Assembly (NCBI RefSeq): GCF_014200375.1
Contig: NZ_JACHBP010000001.1
Coordinates: 868,001-932,000, forward strand
Direction: 5' to 3'
Source of the DNA: Terrimesophilobacter mesophilus
GTDB taxonomy: Bacteria; Actinomycetota; Actinomycetes; Actinomycetales; Microbacteriaceae
DNA length: 64,000 nt
Below, piece by piece: positions 11,438 to 21,273 of the stretch (within the stretch, counting starts at the first letter, position 1; each line of letters opens with the position of its first letter). Made by a program: the position numbers and the translations under genes. A model generated the notes under the pieces. It searched no databases. It worked only from the letters and a program-made list of their open reading frames with translations, and was not told the DNA's origin.

Positions 11438-12391
11438 ATGACCGACGATCTCCGAGCACAGTTCGCCCGCGTACGCACCGAAGTGGGGAAGGCCGTCGTG
11501 GGCCAGGACGGCGCCGTCACCGGGCTCATGATCGCGCTCCTGGCCGGAGGTCACGTCGTGCTTGAGGGTGTGCCGGGCGTTGCGAAGACCCTCCTCGTGC
11601 GCACCCTGAGCATGGCGCTGCACCTCGACACGAAGCGCATCCAGTTCACCCCGGACCTCATGCCGGGAGATGTGACCGGTTCGCTCGTCTATGACGCGAA
11701 AGCCGGGGAGTTCGAGTTCCGGGCGGGGCCGGTGTTCACGAACATCCTGCTCGCCGACGAGATCAACCGCACGCCGCCGAAGACGCAGTCGGCGCTCCTC
11801 GAGGCCATGGAGGAACGGCAGGTCTCCGTCGACGGAGAGACGAGGCCGCTTCCCGACCCCTTCATCGTTGCAGCGACCATGAACCCGATCGAGTACGAGG
11901 GCACCTACCAGCTCCCGGAGGCGCAACTCGACCGGTTCCTCATGAAGCTCGTCCTCGACCTGCCGGAGCGCGTCGACGAACTCAGCATCCTCGAGCGCAG
12001 CGCAGCCGGGTTCAACCCCCGCGACCTCGCGGCCGCCGGGGTGACCGCGGTGCTGGATGCCGCACAGCTGGCCGCAGCGCGCACCGATGTCGCGACCGTC
12101 ACGGTCAGCCCGGATGTCATCGGCTACATCGTCGATCTCGCGCGCGCCACCCGCCAGAGCCCGTCGGTGAAACTCGGTGTGAGCCCACGAGGGACCAACG
12201 CCCTGCTCGCCGCCGCACGCGCCTGGGCGTGGCTGAACGGATCGACCGGTGTCACTCCCGACCACGTGCAGGCCATGGCGCTGCCGGTGTGGAGGCATCG
12301 CATCCAGCTGCGACCGGAGGCCGAGCTCGAAGGAGTGTCCGCCGACACGATCCTGCGCTCGATCATGCAGCAGGTGCAGGTGCCGATCTGA
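11438..12391 (+). CDS. MoxR family AAA+ ATPase
   Basis: MoxR ATPases act as chaperones that load cofactors or mature protein complexes, usually with a von Willebrand A or DUF58 partner. The 317-residue product shows Walker A GVPGVAKT, Walker B ILLADEINR followed by PPKTQSALLEAMEE, sensor 1 MNP and an arginine-finger region, with a C-terminal lid domain. The ATG at 11438 is preceded by GGGAG and lies four bases after the DUF4350 stop. The frame is open further upstream but only as a shadow of that gene. The DUF58 partner follows 12 bases downstream. Confidence 0.95.
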   Translation: MTDDLRAQFARVRTEVGKAVVGQDGAVTGLMIALLAGGHVVLEGVPGVAKTLLVRTLSMALHLDTKRIQFTPDLMPGDVTGSLVYDAKAGEFEFRAGPVFTNILLADEINRTPPKTQSALLEAMEERQVSVDGETRPLPDPFIVAATMNPIEYEGTYQLPEAQLDRFLMKLVLDLPERVDELSILERSAAGFNPRDLAAAGVTAVLDAAQLAAARTDVATVTVSPDVIGYIVDLARATRQSPSVKLGVSPRGTNALLAAARAWAWLNGSTGVTPDHVQAMALPVWRHRIQLRPEAELEGVSADTILRSIMQQVQVPI

Positions 12392-12403
12392 CGTGCCAGC
12401 ATC

Positions 12404-13714
12404 ATGGTGATCTCCGGATGGTTCGTGGTCCTGCTTCTCGCGGGGGGCGTCCCCATCGTGCTCACGAACGATCCGGCGTGGCTCGGATACTGGCTCGCGT
12501 TCGTCATCGTCGTCACGATCGTCGACCTGCTGTTCGCCGCCTCTCCGCGTCGCGTGAGGCTCTCGCGGGACGTTCCGGTGAGGGTCAGGCTCGGCGAGAC
12601 GACCGCGGCGACGCTCGTCGTGGAGAACACGGGGCGACGCACGATCCGCGGCGTCGTCCGTGACGCGTGGCAGCCCTCGGCGGGGGCGAGCCCGACGCGT
12701 GCGCCGGTCGTGATCCCGGCCGGGGAACGCGTCGCGATCCGCACGGCACTCACGCCGACACGGCGAGGGGAGCGCCGCTCTGCCCACGTGACCGTGCGCG
12801 CCTACGGACCGTTTCGCCTCGCAGCGCGACAGGCGACGATCGCCGCACCGAGCGCCATTCGGGTGCTCCCACCGTTCAACTCCCGCAAGCACCTGCCGTC
12901 GAGGCTTGCGAGACTGCGGGAACTCGACGGGCGGACGAGTGTGCTCATTCGCGGCCAGGGGACGGAGTTCGACAGCCTGCGCGAGTATGTGCGCGGCGAT
13001 GACGTGCGTTCGATCGACTGGAGGGCGACAGCGCGTCGAAACGACCCGCAGGGAGGCCACAGGCTCATGGTGCGCACCTGGCGCCCGGAGCGGGACCGCA
13101 GGGTCGTCATCGTCATCGACAGCGGACGGACCTCCGCCGCCCGGATCGCAGGCGAACCGCGCATCGACACCGCATTCGAGTCGGCGCTTCTGCTCGCCGC
13201 CCTCGCAACGCGAGCAGGGGACCGGGTCGACCTCGTGATCTTCGATCGCCGCATCCGGGCCCGTGTGCAGGGTGCGAGCGGTCCGGAGCTGCTGTCGCGC
13301 ATGGTCGATGCGATGGCGCCGGTGGACGCCGAGCTCATCGAGCCGGACTGGGCCGCCGTCCCCGGGGTCGTGCGCTCTGTCACGAGCCAGCATGCCCTCG
13401 TCGTCATCGCGACCTCGATCGAGTCGCCCGGCTCTTCGCGCGGGCTGCTCAGCGTCCTGCCCCAGCTCACGAGACGTCACACGGTCGTCGTGTCGTCGGT
13501 GACGGACCCGGATGTCCTCGAGGCATCCCGCGACCGGTCGCGTCGCGACGAGGTGTACCTCGCCTCCGCTGCGGAGAGGGCGCTGCTCGACCAGTCGAGG
13601 GTCGCCGCAGCCATCCGCCAACTCGGGGGCGAGGTCGTGACGGGTTCCCCCGCCGACCTGCCCCCTGCCCTCGCGGACCGCTACATTGCACTCAAAGCCG
13701 CAGGGAGGCTTTGA
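12404..13714 (+). CDS. DUF58 domain protein, MoxR partner
   Basis: The 436-residue protein starts with two closely spaced membrane helices (about residues 5-45), then a beta-rich region, then the DUF58 core GTEFDSLREYVRGDDVRSID around residues 186-205. A von Willebrand A-like domain follows, beginning VVIVIDSGRTS. DUF58 proteins are paired with MoxR ATPases throughout bacteria, and both are thought to act on the cell envelope, though the substrate here is unknown. No clear ribosome-binding site precedes the ATG, so coupling to moxR translation is likely. The last codons lie in the first copy of a 33-base tandem repeat, so the C-terminal residues LKAAGRL may be recent. Confidence 0.88.
   Translation: MVISGWFVVLLLAGGVPIVLTNDPAWLGYWLAFVIVVTIVDLLFAASPRRVRLSRDVPVRVRLGETTAATLVVENTGRRTIRGVVRDAWQPSAGASPTRAPVVIPAGERVAIRTALTPTRRGERRSAHVTVRAYGPFRLAARQATIAAPSAIRVLPPFNSRKHLPSRLARLRELDGRTSVLIRGQGTEFDSLREYVRGDDVRSIDWRATARRNDPQGGHRLMVRTWRPERDRRVVIVIDSGRTSAARIAGEPRIDTAFESALLLAALATRAGDRVDLVIFDRRIRARVQGASGPELLSRMVDAMAPVDAELIEPDWAAVPGVVRSVTSQHALVVIATSIESPGSSRGLLSVLPQLTRRHTVVVSSVTDPDVLEASRDRSRRDEVYLASAAERALLDQSRVAAAIRQLGGEVVTGSPADLPPALADRYIALKAAGRL
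13693..13713. terminator. Perfect 7-base stem at the DUF58 stop codon
   Basis: CAAAGCC (13693-13699) and GGCTTTG (13707-13713) form a perfect inverted repeat with a seven-base loop, overlapping the last codons and stop of the DUF58 gene. No U-tract follows. It may help end the plus-strand transcript together with the second inverted repeat at 13752-13780. Confidence 0.35.
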
Positions 13715-13760
13715 GCGATAGCGCAGCAAGCCGCAGGGAGGCTTTGAGCAATAGCGCAGC
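13695..13760. repeat. Tandem 33-base duplication with a decayed third copy
   Basis: Two adjacent 33-base units (13695-13727 and 13728-13760) begin AAGCCGCAGGGAGG and end TAGCGCAGC, and they differ at a single base. The bases after the second copy (GCCGTAGGGT) look like the start of a decayed third unit. The first unit spans the DUF58 stop codon. The repeat lies exactly between the DUF58 gene and the convergent catalase gene. The duplication is seen directly; its origin (slippage, or a scar of gene insertion) is inference. Confidence 0.9.
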
Positions 13761-13780
13761 GCCGTAGGGTGACTGCGCTA
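13752..13780. terminator. Inverted repeat between convergent DUF58 and catalase genes
   Basis: TAGCGCAG (13752-13759) pairs perfectly with CTGCGCTA (13773-13780), leaving a 13-base loop. The right arm covers the catalase stop codon (read CTA on the plus strand). Between two convergent genes this is a natural bidirectional terminator, although neither side has a run of T. Confidence 0.5.
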
Positions 13781-15223
13781 CATCCCCAGGTTCGCGCGGA
13801 GCTTCGCGCCGAGGTCGGCATCCACGTTCGTCCAGTAGACGACGGCCCTTTCCCGGATGACGTCGCTCCTGACCGCGCCGACACCGCCGGTGATCGTGGC
13901 GAGGAATCGCTCCTTCGCCGCGTCGTCGTACACGTCTCGGTAAAGGGTTCCGGCCTGGCCGAAGTCGCTGTCGTCTGCGCGCAGCGTCGCGGCGGTGCGG
14001 ACGAGTTCGCCATCCGTCTCCCAGCTGCCCTCGCTCGCACGCTGTGCATCTGCCTCGGGGCCGCCGAACGAGTTCGGTGCGTAGGTCGGAGCGCCCGCCG
14101 GGGCCGCGTGGAAGCGCATGCTGCCCTCATGGCCGTAGGTGTGCACCTCCGCCGCGTGCGGAGCGTTCACCGGCAGCTGGTTGTAGTTCGTGCCGATGCG
14201 GTAGCGCTGGGCGTCCGGGTAGGAGAACACGCGGGCCATGAGCATCTTGTCCGGGCTGATGTCGACACCGGGGACGAGGTTCGCCGGCGAGAACGCCGCC
14301 TGCTCGATGTCGGCGAAGAAGTTCTGCGGGTTGCGGTTGAGGGTGAAGTGCCCCACCTTGATGCGCGGGTAGTCGGCCTTCGCGATGGTCTTCGTGAGGT
14401 CGAAGGGGTTGAACCGGTAGGTCTTGCCCTCCTCGTAGGGGATGACCTGGACGTCGACGTCCCACACCGGGTTCTCCCCGCGCTCGATGGCTTCGTAGAG
14501 GTCGCGACGGTAGTGGTCCGCATCCGAGCCGGCCAGCTTCTCGGCCTCCTCGTTGCTCATCCCCTCGACACCCTGTCGGGTGAGGAAATGGTACTTGACC
14601 CAGAATCGCTCGCCGTCGGCGTTGATCCACTGGTAGGTGTGCGACCCGTATCCATTCATGTGGCGCCAGGACTTCGGCAGCCCGCGGTCGCCCATGAGGT
14701 AGGTGACCTGGTGGGCGGACTCCGGTGACAGTGACCAGAAGTCCCACTGCATGTCTGCGTCGCGAAGGCCGGAGGAGCCGAGTCGCTTCTGCGAGTGGAT
14801 GAAGTCGGGGAACTTGATCCCGTCGCGGATGAAGAACACCGGGGTGTTGTTGCCGACGATGTCGTAGTTGCCCTCTGTCGTGTAGAACTTGAGGGCGAAG
14901 CCGCGCACGTCGCGCCAGGTGTCCGGTGAACCCTGCTCGCCCGCGACGGAGGAGAACCGGGCCAGCATCTCGGTCTTCGTCCCCTTCTGGAACACTGCCG
15001 CGCGGGTGTACTGGGAGACGTCCTCCGTGATGACGAGTTCGCCGAATGCGCCGCCGCCCTTCGCGTGCGGGTTTCGCTCCGGCACGCGTTCGCGATGGAA
15101 CGCGGCAAGCTTCTCGACCAGGTAGCGGTCGTGGAGCGCCGTCACGCCATCCGGCCCGGTCGTGAGCGAGTGCGCGTCGCTGGCGACGGGCGCCCCGGTC
15201 TGGGTGGTGGTGTTCTCGGTCAT
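13778..15223 (-). CDS. katA: Monofunctional haem catalase (clade 3 type, KatA)
   Basis: Catalase turns hydrogen peroxide into water and oxygen in the cytosol. The 481-residue product has the active-site His53 in [11 protein letters not shown], the distal Asn126 in [13 protein letters not shown], and the proximal haem ligand Tyr335 in [16 protein letters not shown]. The length fits small-subunit catalases. The ATG at 15223 has AAGGAG eight bases upstream; the open frame continues far upstream but only as a shadow of furA. The gene lies 13 bases downstream of a Fur-family regulator, so it is presumably expressed from the furA promoter and induced by peroxide. Confidence 0.96.
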   Translation of the reverse strand: MTENTTTQTGAPVASDAHSLTTGPDGVTALHDRYLVEKLAAFHRERVPERNPHAKGGGAFGELVITEDVSQYTRAAVFQKGTKTEMLARFSSVAGEQGSPDTWRDVRGFALKFYTTEGNYDIVGNNTPVFFIRDGIKFPDFIHSQKRLGSSGLRDADMQWDFWSLSPESAHQVTYLMGDRGLPKSWRHMNGYGSHTYQWINADGERFWVKYHFLTRQGVEGMSNEEAEKLAGSDADHYRRDLYEAIERGENPVWDVDVQVIPYEEGKTYRFNPFDLTKTIAKADYPRIKVGHFTLNRNPQNFFADIEQAAFSPANLVPGVDISPDKMLMARVFSYPDAQRYRIGTNYNQLPVNAPHAAEVHTYGHEGSMRFHAAPAGAPTYAPNSFGGPEADAQRASEGSWETDGELVRTAATLRADDSDFGQAGTLYRDVYDDAAKERFLATITGGVGAVRSDVIRERAVVYWTNVDADLGAKLRANLGM

Positions 15224-15236
15224 GATCGCTCCTTGC

Positions 15237-15713
15237 TCATCGGTGGTTCTGATCTGTCGTGGTGGACGGGTGGTCTGCATTCGCGGGCGCGCCCTGGCAA
15301 CGGTTGCACAGTCCCCAGAAGGTGACCTCGGCCGACGTGACGGCGTAGCCCGCGGCGTCGGATGGGGTGAGGCACGGTGCCTCGCCGTGGACGCAGTCGA
15401 CATCCGCGATGGCCCCGCAGGATGTGCAGACCAGGTGGTGGTGATTGTCGCCCGTGCGCCTTTCATAGCGCGAAGACGAACCGGCCGGTTCGATTCGTCG
15501 CAGGAGGCCCGCGGCGCTGAGGTCGTGAAGCATGTTGTGCACGGACTGCACTGTGAGCTGCGGGTTGGCCGCCGTGAGCACCCGGAGAAGTGATTCGGCA
15601 TCACTGTGCGGCAGCTTCTCGAGCGCCTCGAGCAGAGCGACACGACCGCCAGTGACCCGCAATCCGGCATCCCGGAGTTCGTGGGCAATGGGGGTGTTCA
15701 CGCCACCCAGCAT
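15237..15713 (-). CDS. furA: Fur-family peroxide/iron-responsive repressor
   Basis: The 158-residue product has the winged-helix domain of Fur-family repressors ([21 protein letters not shown]) and the structural zinc site formed by two CxxC motifs, Cys96/99 and Cys136/139. A His-rich segment NHHHLVC lies between them. Placement directly before a catalase gene, as with furA-katG in mycobacteria, indicates a peroxide sensor that represses itself and katA. The ATG at 15713 is the most likely start. A GTG at 15719 and a GTG at 15701 (GGGTGG four bases upstream) are alternatives. The ATG lies directly beside a dyad that probably is its operator, so the message may be leaderless. Confidence 0.92.
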   Translation of the reverse strand: MLGGVNTPIAHELRDAGLRVTGGRVALLEALEKLPHSDAESLLRVLTAANPQLTVQSVHNMLHDLSAAGLLRRIEPAGSSSRYERRTGDNHHHLVCTSCGAIADVDCVHGEAPCLTPSDAAGYAVTSAEVTFWGLCNRCQGAPANADHPSTTTDQNHR

Positions 15714-15733
15714 AGTCACTATCGTGAATGACT
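15714..15733. promoter_or_regulatory. Probable FurA operator
   Basis: AGTCACTATCGTGAATGACT is a 20-base imperfect dyad in which 14 of 20 positions are symmetric, with perfect AGTCA/TGACT ends. It touches the furA start codon and lies in an A/T-rich patch (CAAAATAATG) unlike the surrounding GC-rich DNA. Fur-family repressors bind such dyads at their own promoters. The sequence is observed; the binding is inferred. Confidence 0.5.
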
Positions 15734-15756
15734 CAAAATAATGCCGAACCGGGGCG

Positions 15757-16752
15757 CTAGCCGGCGACGATGGTGCGCGCCCCGGATTCGAACTCGTCGA
15801 GGTCGCCCGTCTCCCCCGCGCGGACCGCGTGCCGGCCGACGATCCACTGGTAGCAGAGGAATGCTGCGAGCGCGATGGTGCCGATGCCGATCTTGATGAC
15901 CCACGGCCAGTCCTGCCGTGTCACGAAGCCCTCGATGATGCCGGAGACGAAGAGGGCGATCGCGAGACCGATCGCCACCGTGATGAGCGCACGACCATCC
16001 TCGGCGAGGGCCTGGACGCGCGTTCGGTGGCCAGGGGCGATCCAGGACCAGAAGATCATGATCCCGGCGGCGCCGGCGACGAAGATGGAGTACAACTCGA
16101 GCTGCCCGTGCGGTGCGATGTACAGGAAGAACACGTCGAGCCGGTCGTGGGCGCCCATGAGCGCGGCGGACAGCCCCAGGTTCTGGGCGTTCGAGAACAA
16201 CAGGTACGGCGCGTAGACGCCGACGATCCCGAATGCGACGCACTGCGCGGCGAGCCAGGCGTTGTTCGTCCAGACGAGCGCGGTGAACGATCCCATGCCG
16301 TTCTCCGAGTAGTAGTTGACGAAGTCCTCCTCGGCGAACTTGCGACGCAGCTCCTCCGTGCCGAAGTTCTGCAGAACGCCGGGGGTCGAGAGCGCCCACC
16401 ACGCGTACAGCACCGCCACGATGGCCGTCACGACCGCTACGGCAAGGCTCAGCCAGCGGATGCGGTACAGCGCGGCAGGCAGCTGGTTCGCGAAGAAGGC
16501 GGGCAGCCGACTCAACACGTTCCTGCCGGCGCCCGTGAATTGCACGCGTGCTCTCGACAACCCGAGTGACAACCGGTCGCCCTGAACCGAGCTCCCCGCC
16601 GTCGCCTTCATCGCGGAAAGCTGGCTCGCTCCCGACTGGTAGCGATCGATGAGTCGGTCCGCGTCGGCGCCGCTCAACCGCCTGCGGGAGGCAAGGCGGG
16701 CGAGTTCGTCCCATTCTTCGCGGTGGGCGGCGGAGTAGGCGTCGAGGTCCAT
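15757..16752 (-). CDS. SpoIIM-like (stage II sporulation protein M) membrane protein
   Basis: The 331-residue protein begins MDLDAYSAAHREEWDELARL, has a cytosolic helical N-terminus of about 90 residues, and then about five transmembrane helices. A periplasmic loop contains EEDFVNYYSENGMGSFTALV, typical of SpoIIM/DUF95 proteins. In non-sporulating actinobacteria the role is unknown. These genes travel with RDD, MoxR and DUF58 genes, as also in Mycobacterium tuberculosis. I chose the ATG at 16752, not the frame-opening codon at 16776, because the latter would overlap the divergent RDD gene. A TAGTAT -10 box lies eight bases upstream, suggesting a near-leaderless message. Confidence 0.88.
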   Translation of the reverse strand: MDLDAYSAAHREEWDELARLASRRRLSGADADRLIDRYQSGASQLSAMKATAGSSVQGDRLSLGLSRARVQFTGAGRNVLSRLPAFFANQLPAALYRIRWLSLAVAVVTAIVAVLYAWWALSTPGVLQNFGTEELRRKFAEEDFVNYYSENGMGSFTALVWTNNAWLAAQCVAFGIVGVYAPYLLFSNAQNLGLSAALMGAHDRLDVFFLYIAPHGQLELYSIFVAGAAGIMIFWSWIAPGHRTRVQALAEDGRALITVAIGLAIALFVSGIIEGFVTRQDWPWVIKIGIGTIALAAFLCYQWIVGRHAVRAGETGDLDEFESGARTIVAG

Positions 16753-16756
16753 CTGC

Positions 16757-16766
16757 TTAAATACTA
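16757..16766. promoter_or_regulatory. Overlapping divergent promoters of spoIIM-like and RDD genes
   Basis: Only 17 bases separate the two divergent start codons. On the minus strand TAGTAT (16766-16761) is a good -10, eight bases before the spoIIM ATG. On the plus strand TTAAAT (16757-16762) could be the -10, seven bases before the RDD ATG. Both transcripts would have almost no leader, and the polymerases would compete for the same bases. Confidence 0.4.
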
Positions 16767-16769
16767 GAC

Positions 16770-17624
16770 ATGGCATCCGGCCCAGAGTCCAGCATCGTGG
16801 TCGCCGCGGTGCCCGACGACGAATTGATGACCGGCGAGGCCGTCGCGCTCGACGTGCGCCCCACCGGGTTCGTGCTGCGCGCGGCGGGGGCAGCCATCGA
16901 TTTCATCGCCTATTTCGGACTCTGGATCGTCATCGTGATCGCGGTGACCTCCCCGCTCGTCAGCGCTCTGTTCAGCAGTGCGATGCTGCAGGCGATCGTC
17001 GTCGTCGCCCTCGTCCTGTGCATCGTCGTCATTCCCACCTCCGTCGAGTTGCTGAGCAGAGGGCGTTCGCTCGGAAAGCTCGCCGTCGGCGCCAGGATCG
17101 TTCGAGACGACGGTGGCGCGATCGGATTCCGTCACGCCTTCACCCGCGCGCTCATCGGTGTGCTCGAGATCTTCGGAACGCTCGGTGGGTTCGCCGCGCT
17201 CGTCGCCCTGCTCAACGCGAAGGCAAAGCGCCTCGGCGATCTCGTGGCGGGCACGTACAGCCAGAACGAACGCATCAGCCGCTACACTCCGCCGGTGTAC
17301 GGCGTTCCCCTCGAGTTGACCGACTGGGCGCGCACGGCGGATGTCGCCAGGATGCCGGACCGGACCGCCCGCCGCATCTCCCAGTTCCTCGCATCCGCCA
17401 GCGGGTTCACACCCGCATCGCGCACCTCCATCGCCGCCGGACTCGCGAACGAGGCGGCGCCGTTCGTCTCCCCCTTGCCGAATGCGGATCCGGAGCTGTT
17501 CCTGGCCGCGATCGCGGCCGTGCGACGCGAGCGGGAGTTCGCCGCGCTCCAGCAGGAACGGCAGCGCCTGGCAGTGCTTGCTCCCGCTCTCAGTCGTCGG
17601 CCGCGGGAGTTTCCGGAACGTTAG
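16770..17624 (+). CDS. RDD family membrane protein
   Basis: The 284-residue product has an N-terminal soluble segment and three or four transmembrane helices between about residues 32 and 155. The conserved pair is RAAGAAIDFIAY and SLGKLAVGARIV, followed by RLGDLVAGTY, which together define RDD. A soluble C-terminal region with many Arg and Glu residues follows and may form a helix or coiled coil. RDD proteins have been linked to ion or osmolyte transport in a few bacteria. Here the context is the SpoIIM/MoxR cluster, with the spoIIM-like gene divergent and 17 bases away. Confidence 0.88.
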   Translation: MASGPESSIVVAAVPDDELMTGEAVALDVRPTGFVLRAAGAAIDFIAYFGLWIVIVIAVTSPLVSALFSSAMLQAIVVVALVLCIVVIPTSVELLSRGRSLGKLAVGARIVRDDGGAIGFRHAFTRALIGVLEIFGTLGGFAALVALLNAKAKRLGDLVAGTYSQNERISRYTPPVYGVPLELTDWARTADVARMPDRTARRISQFLASASGFTPASRTSIAAGLANEAAPFVSPLPNADPELFLAAIAAVRREREFAALQQERQRLAVLAPALSRRPREFPER

Positions 17625-17627
17625 TTC

Positions 17628-19094
<1,467 letters not shown>

Positions 19095-19120
19095 GAGGTC
19101 ATTCTCCAACGTGTGGGCCC

Positions 19121-20536
19121 CTAGTGCACGGATCGGATGAGCGACAGCACGGAGTCCCGCACGCGCTCCATGAGCGGAACGGTCTCCGCCTCGACATTGA
19201 GCCGCAAGAGCGGTTCCGTATTCGATGGGCGAACGTTGAACCACCAGAACGCGCCCTCGGAGTTCCCGCTCACGGTGAGACCGTCCAGCTCGTCGAAGTC
19301 CGAGTCGGAGTAAGCGGTGACGATGCGCTCGTATGCCGCCGGGACATCCGTGACCACCGAGTTCAACTCCCCGCTCATCGAGTACGGGGTGAAATCGCGC
19401 GACATCGCCGAGAGCGGCCCGTCCTGGGCGCCGAACTCCGCGAGAAGGTGCATGGCCGCGAGCATGCCGTTGTCCGCCCCCCAGAAATCCCGGAAGTAGT
19501 AGTGGGCGGAGTGTTCCCCGCCGAACACGGCTCCCGTCGCCGCCATCTCGTCCTTGATGAGCGAGTGTCCGACACGCGTGCGCACGGGAACCGCCCCGGC
19601 CGCGAGAATCGTCTCCGGCACGATCCGGGACGTGATGAGGTTGTGGATGATGTACAGCTCGCCGTCCTCGCCGAGACTTCGCGCTCGCGCGATCTCGCGC
19701 ACAGCGACCACGGCGGCGACGGCGGACGGGTTCATCGGCTCGCCGCGCTCATCGATCACGAAACAGCGGTCTGCATCCCCGTCGAAGGCGAGCCCGAGGT
19801 CTGCGCGGTGTTCGACGACCGCCTTCTGCAGGTCGACGAGATTCGCCGGCTCGAGCGGGTTCGCCTCATGGTTCGGGAAGGTGCCGTCGAGGTCGAAGTA
19901 CAGCGGGATCAGGTCGAGGGGAAGCGCAGGCAGGCCGGCGGCGGTGCCGAGCACTGCGGGCACGGTCATCCCGCCCATTCCGTTTCCGGCATCCACCACG
20001 ACGCGCAGCGGCCGGATGCCGGACAGGTCGACGAGCCCGCGGAGGTAGGACGCATAGTCGGCGAGAACGTCGGCCTCGCGGTACGAACCCTGCGTGGCCA
20101 GCGGCGGGATGCCGGAGGCGAGGTACTCCTTCGCCCGGTCGCGGATGGCCGCGAGCCCGGTGTCGAGGCTGATGCCCCGCGCGCCGGCTCGACTGAGCTT
20201 GATCCCGTTGTAGGTGGCCGGATTGTGGCTCGCGGTGAACATCGCGGCCGCGGCGTTCATGCTCCCGGAGGCGAAATAGCTCTCATCCGTCGAGCACAGC
20301 CCGATGGCGACGACGTCGGCACCGCGTGCCCGGGCGCCCTCCGCGAATGCGCGCGCGAAGCCCGGCGACGAGTCGCGCATATCGTGCCCGACGACGACGT
20401 CCTTGCCGCTGGCGCCGATCTCGTCGACGAATGCGGCGCCGATGGCCGAGACGACCTCGTCGGTGAGTTGCGATCCGACGAGTCCCCGAACGTCGTACGT
20501 CTTGACGAAGGCATCCAAGTCAGGGCTAGAACTCAT
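19121..20536 (-). CDS. manB: Phosphomannomutase / phosphoglucomutase
   Basis: This enzyme interconverts mannose-6-phosphate and mannose-1-phosphate, supplying GDP-mannose for wall glycans and the gmd genes further right. The 471-residue alpha-D-phosphohexomutase shows the phosphoserine loop [11 protein letters not shown] (Ser103), the metal loop DGDADRCF, the sugar-binding [10 protein letters not shown], and the phosphate-binding [12 protein letters not shown]. The start at 20536 overlaps the DUF3499 stop by 11 bases. Order DUF3499-manB with whiB and a zincin-like gene nearby matches the M. tuberculosis Rv3257c region. Confidence 0.95.
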   Translation of the reverse strand: MSSSPDLDAFVKTYDVRGLVGSQLTDEVVSAIGAAFVDEIGASGKDVVVGHDMRDSSPGFARAFAEGARARGADVVAIGLCSTDESYFASGSMNAAAAMFTASHNPATYNGIKLSRAGARGISLDTGLAAIRDRAKEYLASGIPPLATQGSYREADVLADYASYLRGLVDLSGIRPLRVVVDAGNGMGGMTVPAVLGTAAGLPALPLDLIPLYFDLDGTFPNHEANPLEPANLVDLQKAVVEHRADLGLAFDGDADRCFVIDERGEPMNPSAVAAVVAVREIARARSLGEDGELYIIHNLITSRIVPETILAAGAVPVRTRVGHSLIKDEMAATGAVFGGEHSAHYYFRDFWGADNGMLAAMHLLAEFGAQDGPLSAMSRDFTPYSMSGELNSVVTDVPAAYERIVTAYSDSDFDELDGLTVSGNSEGAFWWFNVRPSNTEPLLRLNVEAETVPLMERVRDSVLSLIRSVH

Positions 20537-20738
20537 TCCCCAATGCTACGTGACGCAAAACCTGCCAACCACGCGGTGGGGAGAGCCGCTCGGAGTGCTT
20601 CGCGCACAGGTCATAGGTGTGCGGTTCCGGCCTCTGGCTCAGGGGGCCGAGCACGGCCATCGAATCCGCGTAGACGTAGGTGAGGGTCGATACTGCCACG
20701 CGTCCGCACGCGACCTTGCTGCACAGCCGATCGTCCAT
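20526..20738 (-). CDS. DUF3499 small zinc-ribbon-like protein
   Basis: The 70-residue protein reads MDDRLCSKVACGRVAVSTLT at its start, then ADSMAVLGPL and the Cys-His pair in YDLCAKHSERL. The pattern Cys-x4-Cys with a later Cys-x2-His suggests one bound zinc. This is the actinobacterial DUF3499 family, usually encoded just upstream of phosphomannomutase. A GGGTGGGA ribosome-binding site precedes the ATG. No function is known. The overlap with manB suggests coupled expression. Confidence 0.9.
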   Translation of the reverse strand: MDDRLCSKVACGRVAVSTLTYVYADSMAVLGPLSQRPEPHTYDLCAKHSERLSPPRGWQVLRHVALGNEF

Positions 20739-20817
20739 TGTGATCCCACCCTAGCGACCGCGGAGCGACACGCGATGGAACCCCGCCGCGCGAAATACCG
20801 CCTCACCGCGCCCGCCG

Positions 20818-20823
20818 TAGAAT
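20818..20823 (+). promoter_or_regulatory. -10 box of a leaderless message (TAGAAT)
   Basis: TAGAAT ends six bases before the ATG at 20830, the spacing at which transcription starts on the A of the start codon. No ribosome-binding site is present upstream, which supports a leaderless message. Confidence 0.5.
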
Positions 20824-20829
20824 GGCGTC

Positions 20830-21273
20830 ATGGTCCACGCTCGCCGCACCGTGTCCGGCCGGTCGTCGCGAACCGGCTCGCGCGACCGTCACGGGCGCGG
20901 CATCCGCGCATCGGTCACCGGCCCGAGGCTGCCATTGCTGCATACGAGGGCGAACATCTTCGAGGCGACCGTCGCGGCGACGGCGGAGTACCTGAAGGAC
21001 CTGTGGCCGGCGGAGCTCGCAGACGTGCGTGTCGAGATCGCTGCCGTGCCGTCGTCGGAATCCGGTTCCCGGCGCATCCGTCGGTGGCTCGTGGTACCGC
21101 GCGAGCGGCGCATCATCCTGTATCGCCTGCCGATCGAGCGACTCGCGAGGCTTCACCGCAACGATGACCTGCACCGCCGGATGATGGTGGAGAGTTGCGT
21201 CTTCCGGGCGGTCGCCGAGCTGCTCGGCAAGGACCCGTGGGATCTCGCGCCGGAGCGCTTCCGCCACTTCTAG
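20830..21273 (+). CDS. Zincin-like metallopeptidase family protein lacking the HExxH motif
   Basis: The 147-residue product has a basic N-terminus of about 30 residues, then a compact domain. The segment IILYRLPIERLARL matches the strand and helix that precede the HExxH active site in the Zincin_1 (DUF1025-type) family. Where HExxH should stand the sequence reads VESCVFRAVAELLGKDPWDL, so both histidines are missing and peptidase activity is unlikely. A homologue occupies the same position beside DUF3499 and manB in mycobacteria. The message appears leaderless. The stop overlaps the convergent DUF5719 stop in the tetranucleotide CTAG. Confidence 0.7.
   Translation: MVHARRTVSGRSSRTGSRDRHGRGIRASVTGPRLPLLHTRANIFEATVAATAEYLKDLWPAELADVRVEIAAVPSSESGSRRIRRWLVVPRERRIILYRLPIERLARLHRNDDLHRRMMVESCVFRAVAELLGKDPWDLAPERFRHF

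Noticed and set aside
11282..13729. An 815-codon open frame on the minus strand
   Set aside because: It is antisense to moxR and DUF58, which have intact motifs. Its composition is that of a shadow frame.
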